Positions 44,892 to 53,283 of a DNA stretch of 64,000 bases are shown here, in pieces. A model generated the notes under the pieces. It saw nothing but the letters and a program-made list of their open reading frames with translations. It searched no databases and was not told the origin of the DNA. The stretch is from the NCBI GenBank assembly GCA_963736595.1, contig CAVTPG010000011.1, positions 62,001 to 126,000 on the forward strand, given 5' to 3'. The stretch is from Parapontixanthobacter sp963736595. Its GTDB lineage: Bacteria > Pseudomonadota > Alphaproteobacteria > Sphingomonadales > Sphingomonadaceae. Every line of letters starts with the position of its first letter. Within the stretch, counting starts at the first letter, position 1. A program made the translations under genes and the position numbers.

Positions 44892-46075
44892 CAGATGCCA
44901 CGCCCACGCCTTTGAAAGGCATCAAAATCGTCGAATTTACCCATATGGTGATGGGGCCCACCGTGGGGCATATCCTTGCCGGATTGGGCGCGGAAGTGGT
45001 CCGCGTCGAGCCGATTGGCGGCGATCGCACACGCCGTTTGTTAGGCTCAGGGTCTGGCTATTTCCCGATGTATAATCGCGGCAAGCAATCGATCTGCCTC
45101 GATTTGAAAAGCGCAGACGGTTTGCAGGTGGCGAAGGATTTGGCCGACAAAGCCGACATTCTGGTCGAGAATTTTCGCCCCGGCGCACTGGATCGGTTGG
45201 GTCTTGGCTATGACGCCTTGGCGCAAAGCAATCCGCGTCTGATCTATGCCAGCGAAAAGGGCTTTCTGCCCGGTCCTTACGAGAACCGCACGGCCTTGGA
45301 TGAAGTTGCGCAAATGATGGGCGGGCTGGCTTATATGACCGGACCGCCCGGACAGCCGCTGCGCGCGGGTGCCAGCGTAATCGATGTGACAGGCGGAATG
45401 TTCGGCGTGATCGGCGTGCTGGCGGCACTGGAAGAGCGGCACCGCACCGGCAAAGGACAAAAGATCGTTGCCAGCCTGTTCGAGACCACCGCCTATCTGG
45501 TTGGTCAGCACATGGCGCAATATGCCGTCACCGGAACGCCCGCCGCACCGATGCCGGCGCGCGTGTCGGCCTGGGCCATCTATGACGTGTTTCAAACGCG
45601 GGACGAGCCGGTATTCATCGGCGTCGTGACCGATGCCTTGTGGGAAAAATTCTGCAAACTGTTCGGCTTGGACGACTTATGGGCGGATATGTCCCTGCGC
45701 GAAAACAATGCCCGTGTGGCAGCGCGCGAGCGGATCATGCCGCAGATAATCGCGCTGATTGCGACCATGACGCGCGGCGAAGTGGTGGCCAAGCTCGAAG
45801 GCACAGGCTTACCCTTTGCGCCCATCGGACGGCCCGAAGATTTATTCGACGATCCGCACTTACGCGCAGGCGGGCTGGAAGATGTGACGCTGGACGATGG
45901 GAAAGCCGTGCGCTTGCCCACCGTACCGCTGGAGATGGGCGGAAAGCGGATCGGTTCGCCGCAGAGCTTGCCAAAAGCGGGTGCGGATGCGGCCACGATC
46001 CTCAATGATTTGGGCTATGACCCGCAAGCTATCGAAACACTGATAAATCAAGGCATTGTCGGAGAAATCGAATGA
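44888..46075 (+). CDS. Family III CoA transferase, second copy
   Basis: A 395-residue CaiB/BaiF-type transferase. Motifs are LKGIKIVEFTHMVMGPTVGHILAGLGAEVVRVEP, LDLKSADGLQVAKDLADKADILVENFRPGALDRLGLG and the catalytic Asp in LRAGASVIDVTGGMFGVIGVLAALEERHRTGKG. It probably activates the acid made by the LeuCD-like enzyme before cleavage by the HMG-CoA lyase-like aldolase. Confidence 0.93.
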   Translation: MTDATPTPLKGIKIVEFTHMVMGPTVGHILAGLGAEVVRVEPIGGDRTRRLLGSGSGYFPMYNRGKQSICLDLKSADGLQVAKDLADKADILVENFRPGALDRLGLGYDALAQSNPRLIYASEKGFLPGPYENRTALDEVAQMMGGLAYMTGPPGQPLRAGASVIDVTGGMFGVIGVLAALEERHRTGKGQKIVASLFETTAYLVGQHMAQYAVTGTPAAPMPARVSAWAIYDVFQTRDEPVFIGVVTDALWEKFCKLFGLDDLWADMSLRENNARVAARERIMPQIIALIATMTRGEVVAKLEGTGLPFAPIGRPEDLFDDPHLRAGGLEDVTLDDGKAVRLPTVPLEMGGKRIGSPQSLPKAGADAATILNDLGYDPQAIETLINQGIVGEIE

Positions 46076-46656
46076 AGACTATCATGTTTGCTATTGTCCC
46101 GGCGATGCTATTGTCCGGCTGTGCGGTGAATATTGGCGATCGGACTGCGGAGCCAAGTGCCGCTGTCATCGCGCCCAAAGACCGCCTGCCGACCGACATC
46201 CGCCGCACCACCATAATCGTGCGCGACATGGAGCAATCGCTGAAACTTTATCGCGATGTGGTGGGCATGGAAGTCAATTACGACACGATTGTGGAGACGT
46301 CTGGTGTGGCGCTTCCGGCAGGCGAACCGGGAGCCAAAGCGCGTCTTGTCCTGCTTAATGCAAACGATGGCTGGGTCGGGTGGATCGGGCTGATGGAATG
46401 GCTCGATCCCGCCATTCCGGCAGACGACTATCCCAAGCGGATGGGGCCAGGCGATGTCGTCATTATCATGAATACAGATGATGTGGACGGGCGCTGCGCT
46501 GCTGCGGCGAAGCTGCCGGGTGTGACGATGACCGCTCCGCCAAGGTTGCAAGTCTATCCGGGGCGCGATGGCGGTCCTGATATTCGCGTGCGCGGATGCA
46601 ATTTTTTCGATCCCGATGGCATTTTGATCGAGATGAACCAGATTTTGGAGAACTAG
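46072..46656 (+). CDS. Lipoprotein with a VOC domain
   Basis: A 194-residue protein with a lipoprotein signal (FAIVPAMLLSGCAVN; lipobox Cys at residue 17). A single VOC domain starts RRTTIIVRDMEQSLKLYRDVVGMEVNYDT and ends NFFDPDGILIEMNQILEN, with the final Glu as a typical metal ligand. It is the second exported VOC protein in the region. It overlaps the CoA transferase end by four bases and closes the rightward unit from 40080. Confidence 0.8.
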   Translation: MKTIMFAIVPAMLLSGCAVNIGDRTAEPSAAVIAPKDRLPTDIRRTTIIVRDMEQSLKLYRDVVGMEVNYDTIVETSGVALPAGEPGAKARLVLLNANDGWVGWIGLMEWLDPAIPADDYPKRMGPGDVVIIMNTDDVDGRCAAAAKLPGVTMTAPPRLQVYPGRDGGPDIRVRGCNFFDPDGILIEMNQILEN

Positions 46657-46714
46657 GCGGCCATTGCGCGCGCGCTGAATTTAGCTACGCGCCAAACCCA
46701 GCCAACCGCTGAAC

Positions 46715-47035
46715 TTAGCCGCCGGTGAGGGCAGGCGCTTCGATAACCAGCACCTGACAATCCGCGATCCCGTCGCGCAGGCGCTTCACTTCGCGGTATT
46801 CGGGACTGTTCCAGAACCGATGCACAGCCGCTTTGTCGGGCCATTCCGAAATGACCATCGAAGCTCCGTCGAAATCGACGCCGCGATCGGTCCCTTCCAG
46901 CAATTCCGCACCCGGCGCGCGCAGCACATATTTGCCGCCGAATTGCTCGACCAGTTTGGCAGCGGCTGCGCCATATCCGGCGATGAATTTCTCCCGGTCG
47001 GCGATTTTCGCCGTGACGATCATATAGGCTGGCAT
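46715..47035 (-). CDS. DUF1330 family protein
   Basis: A 106-residue dimeric ferredoxin-fold protein. MPAYMIVTAKIADREKFIAGYGAAAAKLVEQFGGKYVLRAPGAELLEG and MVISEWPDKAAVHRFWNSPEYREVKRLRDG match DUF1330. The function is unknown. The start was set at MPAYMIV, which overlaps the stop of the next upstream gene. Confidence 0.88.
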   Translation of the reverse strand: MPAYMIVTAKIADREKFIAGYGAAAAKLVEQFGGKYVLRAPGAELLEGTDRGVDFDGASMVISEWPDKAAVHRFWNSPEYREVKRLRDGIADCQVLVIEAPALTGG

Positions 47036-47394
47036 TATTCCTCCGCGAGTTTGTCGACCCAATGCTGCACCGGCGGATCGCCTGCCTCCATCGCTTCGAC
47101 TTCCTGCTGAAACCCGCGCATAATGCGCGCGACATAAGCTTGCGTCGCCAGCCCGCGCTGATCCGCTGCTTCGCTATCAGGCTCATAGGCCTCGATATCT
47201 TCACGGCGAATGGAACCGTGTTTTTCGAGCAATCGCTCCACTGTATCCTGCCGCTCGCGCAGCGATGACACTTCGGCGGCCAGTGCCAGCACCAGCGAAT
47301 AGAGGCGATCGAGCGCCGGATCATCGGAATAGTCGGGGCGCTTGCCTTTTGCACGCTTGCCCGAGCGGGCGACCCAGTCGATCCCTTCGGTCAT
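47035..47394 (-). CDS. Small helical protein of unknown function
   Basis: A 119-residue charged protein that I do not recognise. Residues 28-65 (LDRLYSLVLALAAEVSSLRERQDTVERLLEKHG) look like a coiled coil. It is co-translated with the methyltransferase upstream and the DUF1330 gene downstream. Confidence 0.6.
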   Translation of the reverse strand: MTEGIDWVARSGKRAKGKRPDYSDDPALDRLYSLVLALAAEVSSLRERQDTVERLLEKHGSIRREDIEAYEPDSEAADQRGLATQAYVARIMRGFQQEVEAMEAGDPPVQHWVDKLAEE

Positions 47395-48605
47395 GCAGCC
47401 GCTGCCTGTCGTTCAGGCTTCCACGCGCCATACGCGTTCCAGATTGCGGCGCGCCCGAAATCCTCCTCACCATCGTCAGGCGAGGGCGGGAATATCTCAG
47501 GATCGACGACCGCGCGCACTCCGGCGACGAATTGGCTGGCTTGCGGAAAACCAGCCTTGGCCATCACGTCTTTCAAGTCCTGACCATGCATCGCGGACCA
47601 GAACGGCTCGTTATTGTTGAACGCATCCCAGTCACGCATGAATTGCTCGAATAGCGGCATATCGTCCGAATATTGCGGCTGTTCGATGTGCAGGATCAGG
47701 CCACCGGGTTTCAACACGCGGTACGCCTCCGCCAGCAAGCGGGGCATTGCTTTGGCCGATAGCTCGTGCAGGAACATGGTCGTTTGCACCCAGTCGAAGC
47801 TGTCATCGTCGAAGCGCGACAGATCCTCGCCATTGGCTTGCACGAAACGGATATTCGTCACGCCCAGCGAAGCCGCACGCGCCGCGCCATAGCGAAGCGA
47901 GGGGGCCGCTGTATCGATCGCGATGACTTCGGCGCCGGGAAAGGCCTGCGCAATCGGCACGGCATTATGGCCGACGGTTGCGCCGATATCGAGAATGCGC
48001 GTGGGCTGCCAGTCGGGTCGTTCCTTGCGCGCCCAATCGACCACCGCTTGTCCGCCGCCATCGTTCAATCCGCCAAGCGCGCCTCCGGTCGTTGCAAACA
48101 AGCCGACATCGTAATTGGCGCCTACGGTCACGTCGCCGCTGCGTTCTTCGGTGTGATAGCCGCCGGGCTGACAATGGATATCGACGGCGGTTTGATATGC
48201 GGGCTGCGTGATCGCTGGATCAAGCTCAAGCTGGCCGGAATGTTCGTTGAACTGGCGAGCCTGCGCATCCAGCTCATCGAGCTGCCGCAGCACGATTTGT
48301 CTTCCGTTATGCTGGCGCATTTCCATCGAATTGCGCTTTAGGCCTGACCATGTCCGGTGCCAGCTATGCGCGTTCATGGCATCGCGTATTTCATAGCGGT
48401 GATCGGGCTCGCGGCCATGTGTCTCGCGAAATTTGGGTAGTACCTCATTTTCATAGGCCAGCTTGTTACCGCCACCGATTGGCCCGGACAGATAGCGGTT
48501 GAAATGCGTCAGAAAATTGAACCGCGCCGCCTCGTCATGCGTCGTGCGCGGCATCATGGGATGGCGCGTTAAGGCAGTGTAGGGCGGCGGCAGATCGGAA
48601 GCCAT
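47391..48605 (-). CDS. SAM-dependent class I methyltransferase
   Basis: A 404-residue protein whose C-terminal half is a class I methyltransferase: ILDIGATVGHNAVPIAQAFPGAEVIAIDTAAPSLRYGAARA, then DDDSFDWVQTTMFLHELS and LLAEAYRVLKPGGLILHIEQP. The N-terminal 170 residues form a separate region rich in His, Arg and Asn. The start is MASDLPPP after AAAAGGTGATTTC; an upstream ATG at 48662 would translate through operator site H and was rejected. It heads the three-gene leftward unit. Confidence 0.85.
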   Translation of the reverse strand: MASDLPPPYTALTRHPMMPRTTHDEAARFNFLTHFNRYLSGPIGGGNKLAYENEVLPKFRETHGREPDHRYEIRDAMNAHSWHRTWSGLKRNSMEMRQHNGRQIVLRQLDELDAQARQFNEHSGQLELDPAITQPAYQTAVDIHCQPGGYHTEERSGDVTVGANYDVGLFATTGGALGGLNDGGGQAVVDWARKERPDWQPTRILDIGATVGHNAVPIAQAFPGAEVIAIDTAAPSLRYGAARAASLGVTNIRFVQANGEDLSRFDDDSFDWVQTTMFLHELSAKAMPRLLAEAYRVLKPGGLILHIEQPQYSDDMPLFEQFMRDWDAFNNNEPFWSAMHGQDLKDVMAKAGFPQASQFVAGVRAVVDPEIFPPSPDDGEEDFGRAAIWNAYGAWKPERQAAAA

Positions 48606-48622
48606 GAAATCACCTTTTGAAG

Positions 48623-48634
48623 TTGTCCGGACAA
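48623..48634. promoter_or_regulatory. Palindromic operator TTGTCCGGACAA, site H
   Basis: An exact copy, flanked AGTTGTCCGGACAAAT, 17 bases upstream of the methyltransferase start. It is the rightmost site and marks the right end of the catabolic region. Confidence 0.8.
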
Positions 48635-48722
48635 ATTTGGCTGATCGGGACAGCCATGTCAACGAAGACCGTAGCGATTTCGGTGGCTCGGCGCATCCGC
48701 AAACTCCGCAGATTGCGCCGGA

Positions 48723-49782
48723 TTAGAACCAGGCGCGAATACCTGCGATCAGTTTTACCCCGTCCGGATCGTCGCCTGCTGCGCGCGCGATGCCAGCAGT
48801 CTCGCCCAGTTTAGCCTCGTATTCAATGCCCAGATAGGGCGCAAATTCGGGCACAATTTCATAGCGTAAACGTAAGCCCAGCTCGGCTTTGGTGAAGCCT
48901 GCGCCGATGTCCCGCTCGGCGAATATCCTGTGCCGCCAGTTCAAGTTCCGCGCGTGGTTGCAGAATCCATTGTTGCGTCAGCTTCTGATCGTATTCCGCT
49001 TCGATCCGGGCCGTCAGATCGCCGCGATCCGACAGGAACAGCGCCCCGTCAAAATGAACCATGTAAGGCGCCAGACCTTGAATGCCGATCACCGCATAGG
49101 TGCGCGTTTCCGGTTCAAGATCAAGCCGCAGCCCCGCTTGAAAGTCGATAAATGGACCGATGGCGCGCGCGAACAGCGCCTGTATTTCCGCATCTTCGAC
49201 GCCACCGGAAAAGCTGCCTTCGCCCTCGCTTTTCAGCACGAAACGATTAAGGTCGCCGCCATACCAGGCCTGCCCATCCCACAAAAAGCCATCTTCGCCG
49301 CCATCTGTCGGAATGCGCATCTCAAGCCGCTCGATCAGCACCTTGCCGGTCGTCATCGCACCGTTTTCGCGGGCGAGTTGCTCGCGGCTGGGCTGCATCG
49401 CCGCAGTGCCCCAGATCGCATCGGCAGCATGAGCCGGACCTTCCAGCGCGCGTGCGGGCACAGCAGTTTCAGGTGCTGCTCCGGCCACCGACTTAGACAC
49501 CGTGTGACCCATCGCCGCGTGGTCCATTGCGGCAGGATCCGTTGCGGCGGAATTAGCCACGTCAGGCTCGGATTTCTTCGGCGGACATTGCTCAGGCGGC
49601 AGATGACCCATCGCGCAGTGATCGACTTCAGACTTGGCTTGGTCTTGGGCTTGATCTTCAGGCTCCGCTTCGGAATTTCCGGGCTGCATTTGATGCTGCG
49701 AATGGTCTTGCGCCAATGCGGGTGAGCCCGTCAGCCCCACGCCAATCAGCGCGATTCCGATCAGTCGAGTGACGCCAATCAT
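48723..49782 (-). CDS. copB: Copper resistance protein B (frameshifted)
   Basis: A CopB-type outer-membrane protein of about 352 residues. A signal peptide (IGIALIGVGLTGSPALAQD) is followed by a His/Met/Cys-rich metal-binding stretch (HSQHQM, DHCAMGHLPPEQCPP, MDHAAMGH) and the barrel (DGFLWDGQAWYGGDLNRFVLKSEGE...). The C-terminal part (AERDIGAGFTKAELGLRLRYEIVPEFAPYLGIEYEAKLG) reads in another frame. Removing one base at about 48920 joins them as AAQDIAERDIGAG. It overlaps copA by four bases. Confidence 0.88.
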
Positions 49783-51491
49783 GCGGGGAACGGCCTGACC
49801 GTAACGACCTGCATCATGCCCGCGTGCATATGGTAAAGCAGGTGACAGTGAAACGCCCAGTCGCCCGGCTCGTCGGCGGTAAGGTCGAAAGTCGCCGTCC
49901 CACCCGGCTGCACGATCACGCTGTGCTTTAACGGCTGGTGCATATGATCCGCGCCATTGACCAGCTCAAAGAAGTGACCGTGCAAATGGATCGGATGCGC
50001 CATCATCGTATCATTGACCAGCTTCACCCGCACCCGCTCGTCAAAGCCAAAGCGGATCGGGTCATCGGTCACGGCGGTAAATTTCTTGCCGTCGAACGAC
50101 CACATATAGCGTTCCATATTGCCGGTCAGATGGATTTCCATCTCACGCTCGACCGTGCGATGCGGGTTCATCCGCTTCGCCTTCAAATCCGTATAGCGGA
50201 GCACCCGATGATCCACAGTATCGAGGCCGAGGCCTGGAAAATTCATCCGGTCCATGGGCATCGGCGCAATCATATCGACGCCGGGACCGACTTTCACATC
50301 ATTTGGCACGAGGCTCTTGTCGCGCATCGAATGGTCCATGCCACCGCCTGATGCGCTGGCGCCCATATCATGGCCCATCGCGGCGTGATCCATCATGCCC
50401 ATATCGGTCATCGTCAACGTAACCGGCTCGCGCAGTGGCGGCGGAGTTGCGCGATGCCCCTTGTGACTGGTCAGGCTCGCAATTCCCATGCCGGAGCGAT
50501 CCATCGCCTCGGCGACCAGCGCATGGGCACCAGCGGGCGGCGTCACGATCACGTCGTAGGTTTCTGCGACACCGATCTGAAACTCATCGACTTCGACATC
50601 GTCTACAGGTTGCCCATCGGCTTCGATTACGGTCATCGGCACGCCGGGAATGCGAAGATTGAAGAACGTCATCGCGCTGCCATTGATGATCCGCAGGCGG
50701 ATGCGTTCGCCCGGCTCAAAATCGAATTGCAAATCATCCGCCGGACCGTGGCCATTGACCAGATACGTGTAAGTCTCGCCCGTCACATCGGCAATATCGC
50801 GCGGGTTCATCCGCATCTTGCCCCACATCCGGCGCATCTCGCCAGACATCTCACCTTCGTTTGCGGTCATCATGTTACGATTGAAGTAATGCTCGCCGAC
50901 TTTCAGTTTGCGCATGATTTCATGCGGATGGATCGGCGTAAATTCACTCAGCAGGACCACGTAATCGCGGTCATAGCGCGGATCGGGTTCGGCGCTTTCG
51001 ATGACGATCGGGCCATAATGCCCGGCCTGCTCCTGCAAGCCGGAATGACTATGCCACCAATATGTGCCAGCCTGACGGATCGGAAATTCATAGGTGAATG
51101 TCTCGCCCGGTTTGATGCCGGGAAAGCTGACACCGGGGACGCCGTCGAATTGAAACGGCAGCAGCAATCCGTGCCAGTGGATCGAGCTGTCCTCCGCCAG
51201 ATTGTTGGTCACGTGCAGGCGAACATCCTGCCCTTCGCGCAGCCGCACCAGCGGGCCGGGGACTGTGCCGTTCACGGCAAAGGCGTGGCCCGAGCGGCCT
51301 CCGGTCGAAAAATGATGGTCGGCAATGGACAAGCGGATATCCTCGCCCGACACTTCGCCAAAGCCGTTTTTGGCATGGCCAAGCGACGTGCCTTTTGCCC
51401 AGGCCGGTGTAGGCAATGCGCTGGCGGCGGCAAGGCCAACCGTGCTGGTGATCAGTCTGCGCCGCGAAAATTGAGCTTTGGTGTTTTTCAT
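49779..51491 (-). CDS. copA: Copper resistance multicopper oxidase CopA
   Basis: A 570-residue periplasmic copper oxidase. A Tat signal (FSRRRLITSTVGLAAASALPTPAWA) is followed by three cupredoxin domains with the ligands HWHG, WWHSHSG, HPIHLHGHFFEL and WAFHCHLLYHMHAGMM. A Met/His-rich insert (MTDMGMMDHAAMGHDMG) fits Cu(I) binding. The start is at MKNTKAQ, because an upstream in-frame start would cross the CsoR operator. It oxidises Cu(I) and detoxifies periplasmic copper. Confidence 0.95.
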   Translation of the reverse strand: MKNTKAQFSRRRLITSTVGLAAASALPTPAWAKGTSLGHAKNGFGEVSGEDIRLSIADHHFSTGGRSGHAFAVNGTVPGPLVRLREGQDVRLHVTNNLAEDSSIHWHGLLLPFQFDGVPGVSFPGIKPGETFTYEFPIRQAGTYWWHSHSGLQEQAGHYGPIVIESAEPDPRYDRDYVVLLSEFTPIHPHEIMRKLKVGEHYFNRNMMTANEGEMSGEMRRMWGKMRMNPRDIADVTGETYTYLVNGHGPADDLQFDFEPGERIRLRIINGSAMTFFNLRIPGVPMTVIEADGQPVDDVEVDEFQIGVAETYDVIVTPPAGAHALVAEAMDRSGMGIASLTSHKGHRATPPPLREPVTLTMTDMGMMDHAAMGHDMGASASGGGMDHSMRDKSLVPNDVKVGPGVDMIAPMPMDRMNFPGLGLDTVDHRVLRYTDLKAKRMNPHRTVEREMEIHLTGNMERYMWSFDGKKFTAVTDDPIRFGFDERVRVKLVNDTMMAHPIHLHGHFFELVNGADHMHQPLKHSVIVQPGGTATFDLTADEPGDWAFHCHLLYHMHAGMMQVVTVRPFPA

Positions 51492-51526
51492 AAGACCTTG
51501 CGAACGATTGCGTGTCTGGCCTACAT

Positions 51527-51543
51527 ATACCCCCATAGGGTAT
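51527..51543. promoter_or_regulatory. CsoR-type copper operator
   Basis: ATACCCCCATAGGGTAT is the reverse of ATACCCTATGGGGGTAT, the usual CsoR operator form. It lies in the 65-bp gap between divergent copA and csoR and could control both. Confidence 0.8.
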
Positions 51544-51556
51544 TTGGAAGGTTTAA

Positions 51557-51832
51557 ATGATGGCCGATCAATCTGCGGCAACGATCAAGCGCTTAAACCG
51601 AATTGCCGGGCAAGTGCGCGGTGTCTCGCAAATGATCGAGGATGAGCGCTATTGCATCGATATTCTCCACCAGATCCAAGCGGTGAAATCCGCGCTCGCC
51701 AAGGTGGAAAGTCAAGTCTTGAAAGATCATGCTGCGTGCTGTGTCAGCGAAGCCATCGCCAGCGGTGACGAAGCCGAGCAAAAGCAGAAATTTGAAGAAC
51801 TGGTCGATCTGCTTGAGCGGACGCGGAAGTAA
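51557..51832 (+). CDS. csoR: CsoR-type copper-sensing repressor
   Basis: A 91-residue all-helical regulator of the CsoR/RcnR family. The copper ligand set is visible: Cys in ERYCIDILHQIQAV, His in VLKDHAACC and Cys two turns later, giving the C-H-C pattern of CsoR. When copper binds it should leave the operator at 51527-51543 and release copA and its own gene. Confidence 0.9.
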   Translation: MMADQSAATIKRLNRIAGQVRGVSQMIEDERYCIDILHQIQAVKSALAKVESQVLKDHAACCVSEAIASGDEAEQKQKFEELVDLLERTRK

Positions 51833-51839
51833 TGTCGCG

Positions 51840-52440
51840 CTAAGTAATAATCTCGTAATCGATCGGCCTGAAACTGCCGCCATTCGACGCATAGGCAGAG
51901 CAAGCGGTCAATCCGATAATCAAATCCATCTGCGCTTCCAGCAGCAAATAATCGCCCGCGTTGCCGGGCGGGGGCAACACTTCCAGCTTACCCGACGCGC
52001 CATCGACCGGCACATTCATAAAGACGTTGAACGCGGTCGGGATCATGTCCTCGGTCACGCCGTATGGCTCCAACGCGGCGGCAAGATTGCCAAAACATCC
52101 GCGATGCACGGGTTTGTCAGGATAGAAATGCTTGAACGTATCGACACTGCAAGGCGTCAGCAGAAAATCGTGACACCCAACCGTATCTTCGACGATTTTC
52201 AGCATCGGGTTCGAACGGTTGGACCAAAGTGTGTTGCCAGTGGTCAGCTTAATCGTCTCTTCGTAATCGAAGGTTCGCCCGTTTGAGATAACTTCGCCCA
52301 CATCGCCCAATGCAAAGGCCAGCAAATCGGACACCTGACAGCCTTCCGGGTCGATGACTTTCAGCTGTTGCACCTTTGCGCAGCTCGAAAGCGGCGCCGG
52401 AGCGGGGCGGGATGCGTATGGCGCTTGTTTTAGCTTTCAT
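51840..52440 (-). CDS. DUF1989 (urea carboxylase-associated) family protein (frameshifted)
   Basis: A protein of about 199 residues. MKAKTSAIRIPPRSGAAFELRKG reads in one frame, then LKVIDPEGCQVSDLLAFALGDVGEVISNGRTFDYEETIKLTTGNTLWSNRSNPMLKIVEDTVGCHDFLLTPCS in the other. Dropping one base at about 52371 gives FELRKGQQLKVIDPEGCQ. Conserved Cys and His residues suggest a metal site. DUF1989 proteins often stand beside urea amidolyase genes. Here it lies downstream of the GntA-like gene, separated by 31 bases. Confidence 0.85.
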
Positions 52441-52471
52441 ATCGGCCCGCGATAACGTCGTTTTGGAGAAA

Positions 52472-53161
52472 TCAGGAAGCGCGCGTATCGCTGAACGGAC
52501 AGCGCCAGGCGTCATCTACGTGCCGCCCGCTATATTGCGCGGCTTCGCTGGCGTCGCCATGTCGCGCAAGCATCGGATTGATGTCCCCGGCCAGCGCCTT
52601 GTCACGGTTCAGGATCGCCTCGCGCATCCGTTCGTAGCGGCCTTCTTCGCGCAATTTTTCAAACTGGTTGTGCAGATTGAACACCATCGTCGGGTGCGGT
52701 GCACGACGCGCAGGACGCGAGGCATTGGGATGCAGACCGACGACGAAAAACGCTTCGCCGCCAAAACTCAGCGAGAAATGCGGATCATCGGGATCGGGGC
52801 TGACCCGCTCGTCATAAGGCTGTCCGCGCCACGCATCCTTGTCGGAAATCGATTGGATGCGAGCCCATAAATGTTTCTCGAAAGTCGACTCATCAAGGCC
52901 GTGGTCGTTGCGATACACGACTGCAAGGCTGCGCAATCCGTCGGGATCGGCGCGATAGGCCTCCGCCCAGCCGAGCAATGCGTCATGGATACGCAAATCG
53001 TCCCAGGCGCTGGTCATGTCATGGCACACCAAGATTTCCAGCGTGCCGCGCGCCAACGCGCTTTTTGCACCAACGCACGGAAATTCGCGATCGGATACGA
53101 AGGAACGCAGTCCGTCGGCAATCAGATCATCACTATCGGTTTCGATGCAGGCTGCCTGCAT
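52472..53161 (-). CDS. GntA-like (YqcI/YcgG family) haem-dependent N-hydroxylase
   Basis: A 229-residue protein of the YqcI/YcgG family, which includes GntA (guanidine-group N-hydroxylase of guanitoxin synthesis). I recognise FPCVGAKSALARGTLEILVCHDMTSAWDD, DPHFSLSFGGEAFFVVGLHPNASRPARRAPHPTMVFNLHNQFEKLR and the C-terminal MLARHGDASEAAQYSGRHVDDAWRCPF. The start at ATG 53161 lies 8 bases after AAGGGGAA. The substrate is unknown. With DUF1989 it may form a guanidine- or urea-linked pair. Confidence 0.82.
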   Translation of the reverse strand: MQAACIETDSDDLIADGLRSFVSDREFPCVGAKSALARGTLEILVCHDMTSAWDDLRIHDALLGWAEAYRADPDGLRSLAVVYRNDHGLDESTFEKHLWARIQSISDKDAWRGQPYDERVSPDPDDPHFSLSFGGEAFFVVGLHPNASRPARRAPHPTMVFNLHNQFEKLREEGRYERMREAILNRDKALAGDINPMLARHGDASEAAQYSGRHVDDAWRCPFSDTRAS

Positions 53162-53268
53162 GGCCACTTCCCCTTTTCCGCGACTCTACGCAGAGATAAG
53201 GCTGCGGTTCCGACTATTGTAGGGGTTCGAGCGAAATCTTAAAAAACTTTAGCGATCGCAAAAAAGCC

Positions 53269-53283
53269 AATGATTATCATAAG
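53269..53283. promoter_or_regulatory. Fur-like iron box (candidate)
   Basis: AATGATTATCATAAG resembles the core of a Fur box (ATGATwATCAT). It lies about 110 bases before the GntA-like start and just after the end of the crp/fnr-type gene. Alphaproteobacterial iron control often uses other boxes, so this is tentative. Confidence 0.3.

Noticed and set aside
48606..48662. Longer N terminus for the methyltransferase from the ATG at 48662
   Set aside because: It would translate through operator site H; the ATG at 48605 has a proper ribosome-binding site.
50370..51560. 396-codon open frame opposite copA
   Set aside because: A shadow of the copper oxidase frame, with His-rich translation derived from its Met/His codons.
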